This document shows positions 56,991 to 64,000 of a stretch of 64,000 bases of DNA, one piece after another. Source of the stretch: Triangularia verruculosa. Its lineage: Eukaryota; Ascomycota; Sordariomycetes; Sordariales; Podosporaceae. Both the position numbers and the translations under genes were made by a program. The stretch is from assembly GCA_033296885.1 (NCBI GenBank), contig MU863954.1, forward strand, positions 110,406-174,405. The letters run 5' to 3'. Numbering within the stretch: position 1 is the first letter of the stretch; every line of letters begins with the position of its first letter. A model generated the notes under the pieces. The model was not told the DNA's origin and ran no database searches. It saw only the letters and a program-made list of their open reading frames with translations.

Positions 56991-59900
56991 TCATTGAGGA
57001 GGACGCTGGCCCGAAAACTTTCCTTGGCCTTGCTGAGGGTTGTACGCGGGTTGCTGATACGTCATTGCAGGACTCATGCCGTAAACGGCAGGCTGACCCT
57101 GATGAGAGCCCTGATGGGCCATCATAGGAGCAGCCGCTGACCGACCAGGGCTAGGAAATCCATTGGAACCAACCATTGGCTGTGGAGGAACCGCGCCGGG
57201 AGGCATATTAAACGGAGGTCCGCTGACCGGGTACATGGGACCAGAAACCGCCATGCCGTTGGGCGGGATAAATGGGGGCTGACCCATGATAGGCGCACCC
57301 ATGTGGTGAGGTTGCTGGGGCATAAACTGCGGGTTGTTCGAAAAGCTACGGAACTGTCCCATCTGGGGCGCTCCAGGGTTCATGTATGGAGGCATGACAG
57401 GCTGACCGTACGGCATCTGGCCAGGGGCATTCACCGCGGGCGGGTAGGCCATAGGAACCTGTCCCATTCTAGGGGAAGCAAACGACTGGGCCGAGTTAGA
57501 ATGCATCATCCTATGATCCTCAGGATTGTATGGTCCATGTGGCCCGTGGCCGTGCTGGCCGCCCTGCATCTGCATGGGCGGCATGTGAGGAGATTGTCGA
57601 TGGGCCATGCCTTGCCCCCCGTGCTGCAGATAGGGCGGCAACTGGTGCTGATGCGGAATCTGAGGCATGGCATGAGTAGGATTGGGCGTAGCGATAGCTG
57701 CACCAGATCGGGGTACCTTCTCGAAATATTCGTTGTAGGTCATGCTCATGGTGGAATCCTTCGGCTCCTCCTTCTCTGGGTCTACAGCGCGCCAGGTGGG
57801 GGGATGATCAAAGGCAGGTCTAAAACCGTCGTTGTCGTCCCAAGTCTTCTTGGGATTGGATGCAGGCTGAATCGTTTCCATGTTTGCAAGGACGAAACAC
57901 TTCTTGATGTCGATCGCCTTCGTCTTGCGTCGGACCAGTTGGCCCTTGGCCGGGGGAGGCATAATTGGGACTTCCATGATGTTGTTTACCGAAGAACGAG
58001 GGCTAGAGGCCTGGCTGGGAATGACAGTGATAGGGTTAATGGGGTTCATCGGATTGAAGGGTTGAGCAAAAGCATTGGGCCTGAACTCATGGCTGTTCGG
58101 GTTCAGCTTGGGACCCAGATAGTTCGGTGGCACACCGCTGATGCGACGGCCGTAGGCGGGATCAGCATTGTTAGCAGGACCAGTGGGTGGCAGACGCATG
58201 TCCGGCTGAGGGTGCTGGGCCATGTGGGGGTGCTGCATCTTTTGCTGCTCAACGTTCCTGAGACGTTGAGCCAGCTGACCTGTAGCCTGAGCGCCAGGAG
58301 GAAGCTGAGCACCACGACCGTTCCGGTTATATTGGCCGCCGTAGGGAGGCTGAGCACCGTTGTTGTTATGATAAGAGGCGCGTGGTCCGTTGTGACGACC
58401 GGGGGCTCCAGAAGAGTTGGAGTGCTGGGGAGCTGTAGGTCGAGAGCTGGCACGAGAATCGGTGGTCGCGGCGGGTGTCGAAGCATTCGACTGTTCAGCT
58501 GTGGCCTTGGTCTGGCTCGCCTTTGCAGCGGCAGATTCCTTCTCCTTCAAGGCAGCCTCGGCTTGTCTTTTCTTAGCAATATCCGCCGCATTTTGCAAAG
58601 CCTTCTCCTGAATTTCCTGCTGCTTGGCCGGATCCTTCGCAATGATGGGGATTAAGTCCTTTGGCACGGGCGTAGACAGCTTGAAGTCTTTGGAAAACTT
58701 CTTCAACTCCGTCAACTTGACCTCCTTGTCAACCCTGGCCTTGCTGTGACGGGCAGCATCGACCTGCTTTCTCTCTTTGATAGAAAACGCCTTGAAGGCG
58801 TTGAGAACTTCGCGTTCAACATTGGTGGTGGTGATAGGACCGCCAATCTTGGCCGGGAAGGCCACACGCGTCGAAGCAGCTGAAGGTCGCGGGGCAGCAG
58901 TCTCCTTAGTCTCGGGCTTAGAAGAGGCTGCAGATACACCCGGCTTGGCTTCGGGAGCTTTGGCATCAGGAGTCTTGTTGTCCGCCTTGGGCTCTAGAGT
59001 CTTTTCCGTAGCTGGCTGGGCTGGTGTGGGTGTGACAGCTGGCGCCTTGACATCTTCAACCTTGGGAGCGGGTTGTTGGGCCGAAGCCGGGGCACCCTTC
59101 AATTGCGACGAAATGATGGCAGGGTCAACAGGGGCTCCCTTGACAGTTGACTGGCCAGTGGGAGCACGCCGAGCCGGTGGGGTGTACTTGTTTTCACGGC
59201 TTGGGTTCAACGGAGGATAATCCTGGCGCGCAACACCGCTGTATCTGGAGGCGTGTCAGCTTAACATTGTCAACTACAGCTTTGTTTGCGTTGACATACT
59301 TCTCCTCTTCGTCTCTACCATCACCGCCGGCAAAGTCCATGATACGCTCTTCGGCAACATGGGCGAACTTGGGAGCCTCCCCTTCGATCAGACGTGCAAT
59401 CTTGTCTGCCTGAGCAATTCTCTGCTCGTAATGGGGGTGACTTTTGTCAATCTCGGTCGTGTAGATCCTCTCGTCATAATCGGACTTCTTGCCGAACATT
59501 CTCTCATGGGTTGCGAACTGATCCCAGCCACGGGCATCGTCCTTGGAGCTCTCGAGGCTAAAGTCAGTAGTAGTGTCAGGTGGGGGCGTCCAGGGCTGCA
59601 GAGCACGACCAGCGCCGAGTCTCGAGTTGGAAATCGAGGAATCTGTCTTGAAGCCGGACCGATTGCCTGCGAACGAGGTCAGATTAGAGCTCCAGCGCTG
59701 TTGACATTGTGTAGAGCCTCCGTTACCGTTGGCACCCTTCCCATCATTCTTCCCGGCATTGCCAGGCACGACACGGGCTTCCATGACGTCCTTTTTCTGA
59801 ACCATCATCTGGGTCTGTTCTCTTCTAGCCCCGTTGGCAAGTTCGGCCGAGTTCGGAAGCTTTTTCTGCTGTACGTTGGTCAGGCGAAAGTTGCTCGAGT

Positions 59901-60626
59901 CGGGGCCGTTCGAGTAGGTGCCCTCGAATTCGGCACCTGAGGAAATGGTTATACGCACTCGTTGACCCTGTTGTAGATGTAAGCTTTTAATCAACAATTG
60001 AGTGGAAGGAAAAGCGGAGAAATGCCGTGCGCCTGCAGTGGTTTCTGTGGCCGCCACGGAAAGCTAAACCAGGCTCTCGGGGACGCTCGCAGGCGGAGGG
60101 CGGGGAAGGGGGGGGGGGAAGCTTGACTGACCTCACGGAGGGAGTTGGTCACAGACTGTTTGTTCTGCGAATTGAAGCCAGACTGTGGGTTTTGCGACCG
60201 ACCGGTGAGCGGGTTTCTCGACGATGGCGTCCAGGCCTTGGTGACAGGGGCAGATTGTCTGTGCGGTGGTCGACCGTCAGTCAGTCAGTCGCTTGCAGGT
60301 GCAAACCATCAGGCACGATGCGGGCGGATTCCGCTCAGAGAAGAAGAGAGTGAGATGATGTAAAGTGTAGTTAAGAGTGGATCGGGGGTCTTGGTGGGTG
60401 GGCAACGCAAAGTGAGGCTTGGAAAAAAAGTTGGGGATGGGCAGGGCAGGGCATGGCATGGGAGGGGGGAAAGGGTGAAGGGTCTCGTGTCTCACCTGGC
60501 AGTTTGGCCGGAAGGGGTCGCCTCTTTCCTTTGGTCGCCGAGCTTGCTGCTGTAAAGAGGCCTCTGTGTGGGTGACTTGACGTCGGAAGAGGTGGACTGC
60601 AATGGGGTGGCCGATCGGTCTTCCAT
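56991..60626 (-). CDS. PBP1: Pbp1 / ataxin-2 homologue
   Basis: Four exons are inferred: 60626-60496, 60258-60132, 59967-59300 and 59244-56991, giving 1,059 residues. All junctions keep phase; the third intron uses GTATGT, a CTGAC branch and CTCCAG. Exons 1 and 2 are Ser/Pro/Gln-rich. Exon 3 carries an Lsm-like segment (RVRITISSGAEFEGTYSNG, QKKDVMEARVV) and the LsmAD domain (WDQFATHERMFGKKSDYDER, HYEQRIAQADKIARLIEGE). Exon 4 is Ala/Pro-rich, then long Gln/Met/Pro/Gly-rich sequence containing VRRKTKAIDIKKCFVLANME. Ataxin-2/Pbp1 proteins bind poly(A)-binding protein and act in mRNA stability, translation and stress granules. The frame ends QRPPQ-TGA at 56993-56991 but continues in frame for 19 more residues to a TAA (see findings). 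The exon 2-3 border is the least certain. Confidence 0.85.
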
Positions 60627-62559
60627 GGTTCCTGATGCTGTGTGGTGAACGCTACCAGTTGACACTGGCTGGTCGCGGCTTGGAGGTGGAAACTTTGGAA
60701 GAGTGCGGGCGGGAGTTGGTACGGTGCGCAGAGAAGGAGTTTGTGCGAATTGGACGAATCAGAGTGCAGAATGGTGCGACCTGACTGAGAGAACCACAGC
60801 CCGATCGATTCGCAAAGGCCCGAGTGTCAGTAACGACGGCCTGCCACGCTACGACTTTTGGCTGGGTCCGTTGAAAGTGTAGTTTAGGTGCCACAACGAA
60901 ATTCTTCAGAAAAGTCGAACGCCCGGTATCAAGTGAAGGGGATCCGAAAATGGAGGGGAAACGCAGCTCTACCTTGCAGCCCGAATAGGTACCGTGGGTG
61001 GTAGAGTAGCGGTTACGTAGCTGTAGCTGCTTGAGAGGATGAGTTCGTAACCGTCGTTCTTGCGGGAACGGCGAGTGTTTCCGCGGGGAAGTCGTGTATG
61101 TCGAAGAAAAAGACACACGCAGACTGGTGAGGGTGGAAGAAGTGTCGTCGAAATAAGAAGAGCGGGAAACTGCCTGCCAGCGCAGAACGATTAAGGCAGG
61201 GTAATAAGGGTCGGTGGAGAGGGACAGTTAAAGCGACGGGAGAAAGTTAAGCTAAGCTTGAGCAGTCGTCGAGTCTCAATCGTCGACGAGAGAAAACGAA
61301 TCGAAAACCCCCTGGCGAACGAACAGCTGTCCGCTTCCGCTTACAGGAAAAGAAAAAGGTACGATATCTTCTCTGGAAACACCGGCGTCGAGATTTTTGT
61401 TGGCAGCAGCTCCCAATGGGTGCATCAACGCGGGAGGGCAGTTGCAGCTCCCTTCCCCGCTAGCACCACTCTGAGGAAAGCCGGGGCTTGGCGCCCCAAG
61501 GATCGCCAAAGGCCGTCACGTGATCTCGTCTTTTTGGCACCTCTTTGGCACGTCTACGGCGATATGCTAGGTACTGAACAATGGGAGGGCTGAGTCAAGT
61601 GCTCCTTTTGTTGTTCCTCTGGTTCAATCGGCTCCATACCCGTGCCGTTTTTCAAAGTGGTGCCTAGGTCAGGTCCAGCAACAAACAAGCTGTCTTGCAG
61701 AAAAAGTGCCTGGCCGAACCTCCCGCAACCCGCCGCCGGCTGCCCCCACGGGGTGTTTGTCGTACCGGAGCGAGCACAAGCCCAGATCTGTCCAATTCGA
61801 GCGGGATCAAGATATTCAGTTGACTATCCGGTTTGCGTGCGTAGTAAGCACCCCATCGAGGCGAAGCATCACCATCCAATGGTAGAACGTTCTGGGCTAC
61901 GGCAGCCAAGAGAGCTTGCATATATTACCCTCCTTAGCCTCATAGTCACCTAAGGTCGTGCTTTTGTAAGGTCAGGTCCTATATTGGGGGCGCTACCATT
62001 TTGCAGGGCCCCATTGGCGGTGCTTTGTCTTTATACTTATCATGCGGTCGTGTCATGAAAACCATGTACAATGTGTGCACCCTTTCACCTGTTTCAGTCG
62101 CAAATGCGTACAACTCGGAGCGCCGGTTTTGGGGTTGCCCTCATGGTAGGTAGTCTCGGGCGCAGCCGTCCTTGCAGAAAGCGTTGGCAGCAAGAGATCT
62201 TCACGTTTCAGACACCCACGATTTTCGACGATCATCTCGGAGAATTCCCACTCAGTTTCATAGCTGATGAGCTGGTTCCCAATGTTTCTACCTCGGGAAG
62301 CCCTCTCGATTATCCAGATGCCTGGTTAGAAGCGGGGTATTTCCCATTGGACCATCAAAAGTGCCTGCCGTGATGTCATGTCGAATGATAGTATCGGGCC
62401 TTGGGTTCCTCTCTTTCGGCATGAGTCTGACCGAACAATTTGTGTTGGGAAGAGAGAGCCCTGCAGCTTTGGACCTACTCGTCAGGTCTTCAAAATCGAC
62501 TGACCTACGGCTCCGCCAGTGGGTCAAGCTTACTAATCTAGCCACTCTCGTTAATTCAA
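60627..62559. other. Intergenic region between Pbp1 and the AT-rich block
   Basis: The first 500 bases are probably the promoter and leader of Pbp1. From 61250 onward the short frames on both strands lack coding character. CCTAGG-type motifs are at about 61665 and 62145. No gene is supported. Confidence 0.35.
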
Positions 62560-63905
62560 CCACTTTTTCTTATACTTTTAACGCTACCTAATTTACTAGT
62601 AATCTAAAATATACTAGAATAGCCGAGTATTTAGTTTAATTAAATACTAAGTATTAAACTATACTTTAACCGAAGTTATATTTAAATAAAAAGTTAATAT
62701 CGTATAATATCTTTATATATTATATTAAATAGGTTTTAATTAAATCGTTAAAATTAATCTTATAATTCTATTATAAAGCGAGATTTCTAAGGTATTTAAA
62801 TAGTTAATTCTAAGGTTATTAAACGGACCTTTTTATAATAATTTTATTATAGTAATATAATTATTATAAGTTTTTTAATTAATCTTCGATTTTTTTATTT
62901 TTTATTATCTATAATATTAAAATATCGTTATTTTTTTAATATTCTTTTCTATTAACTTTTATAATTATAAAATTATTAAAAAATTAAAAAATATTTATAC
63001 CTTTCCATAGCGTAAAGTACGCGCTTTAATTTAAATTTAATTTTTAATATCAAAATTAATATTATAATTTATTAATTTTAAAGTAAGGACCGACCGATTA
63101 TATTATTAAATAATTTATATTAATTATTTTAATTACTTTTATAATCTTTAATTTATAATAATTAAATTATAATAACCTTTAATAATACCTTTTTCGTTAT
63201 TACTTATTAAATTTACTTTTTTTATTTATTATTACTTTTTTTATATTTATTACTTATAAACGCGCCTTTAAAATTTTATTTTTTAAAAGTAGAGCTTTTT
63301 AACAGTTTAGTTAAATTTAAATTTAAACGATTTTTTATTTTATAATTTATATAATAACTTTATTAATTATATTATAAATAAATTTATTATTTTACTTTAT
63401 ATTTTTCTATTATTATTATCGTTATTATTTAAATTATTAATTTAATAAGTATTCGGTGTTAAATTTATTATTTATATTTATTTACTTGTTAAAGTAAATA
63501 GAATTTATATTAGTTAAAGGTAGGATTTATAACGGTATTTAATTTTTATAATATTTTAAAAATAATTTTTTTATTTCTTTTTTATTATTTACGGGTAAAT
63601 ATTAATAGTATAGACTGGGTTTAAAAAACTTTAATTTACTTTAGTATCTTTAAAAATATAATATTAATTATAAAAAGGGAAAGTTAAATTATAATATTAT
63701 ATAAATTTATATAAGAAAATTATCTAATATTATTTATTATTATTTATTAAGTATATATTTTAATTATATTAAATATTATCGTTATTAATATAATTTTCGG
63801 TATTATTTTTAATAGTTTTTAATTTAGGTTTTAATTTAAGTAAAATATCATTATTATTTACTTAGATTTTACTATTAAAGATATTATTAATAGTTTTTTT
63901 AATAA
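62560..63905. repeat. Extremely AT-rich block, probable RIP-degraded transposon relic
   Basis: Composition drops abruptly from ordinary to almost entirely A and T, with abundant TpA dinucleotides and stops in every frame. Sharp borders and this dinucleotide bias are what RIP leaves after C-to-T mutation of duplicated DNA in Sordariales. No reading frame or terminal repeat of the original element can be recognised. Confidence 0.75.
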
Positions 63906-64000
63906 TGTTAACGTGTGGCACATAATAGGTGCCGGGTAAGACCCAGGTGTTGAGGTGCCGGGTCTAGCGTAACCTAAGACCTACCAAAGGGCTCGGCTCC
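63906..64000. mobile_element. Possible edge of a younger transposon (LTR-like start)
   Basis: Composition returns to normal within a few bases at TGTTAACGTGTGGCACATAA. Retroviral-type LTRs begin with TG, and fungal ones often with TGTTA. Within 95 bases the motif AGGTGCCGGGT occurs twice (63928-63938 and 63954-63964). The rest is outside the window, so this is only a suggestion. Confidence 0.3.

Noticed and set aside
1..64000. tRNA, rRNA or CRISPR features
   Set aside because: By eye I found no B-box with a matching A-box and cloverleaf, no rRNA-like stretch and no regularly spaced palindromic repeats. A tRNAscan or Infernal run would be decisive.

Overview
The window looks like chromosomal DNA of a filamentous ascomycete, most likely a sordariomycete of the order Sordariales. 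The reasons are short introns (about 50 to 125 nt, GTRAGT donors, CTAAC/CTGAC branch sites), a HET-domain gene, a Zn2Cys6 regulator with an adjoining fungal regulatory domain, a fungal-type SANT corepressor, and an AT-rich block of the kind left by repeat-induced point mutation (RIP). No search could be run. Names come from recognising motifs and family architecture, and exon borders from splice consensus plus reading-frame continuity.

Layout. 1-14923 is dense housekeeping sequence: the 3' part of a Bud6/AIP3 polarity gene (+), an SxxK serine hydrolase (+), a very large Snt1/NCoR-like SANT protein (-), a weak small gene (-), deoxyhypusine synthase (+) and HMG-CoA lyase (-), the last two convergent. 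15530-18778 is decaying accessory DNA: minus-strand coding debris in several frames next to a HET gene carrying one frameshift. 18996-26725 holds lineage-specific minus-strand genes: a glycine-zipper protein, an open 21-bp heptad minisatellite, a helical protein interrupted by an in-frame TAG, a small gene with a 42-bp internal duplication, and a gag-like fragment. 27613-33478 carries Dlt1 (-) and a hormone-sensitive-lipase-type hydrolase (+).

33479-43489 is a roughly 10-kb stretch with no convincing gene, ending in the long leader of a 934-residue Zn2Cys6 regulator (43490-46294). After another gene-poor 3 kb come kynurenine formamidase, glutamate decarboxylase and mitochondrial acetylornithine aminotransferase, all on the plus strand, then a Pbp1/ataxin-2 homologue on the minus strand. 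62560-63905 is an extremely AT-rich island that ends abruptly at normal-composition DNA starting TGTTA, possibly the edge of a younger transposon.

The genes do not form one obvious pathway. The tightest functional neighbourhood is 51668-55491, where two glutamate-using PLP enzymes stand head to tail (glutamate to GABA, and an arginine-biosynthesis transamination). The least ordinary stretch is 15.5-26.7 kb, where frameshifts, an in-frame stop, minisatellites and gag-like debris lie close together.
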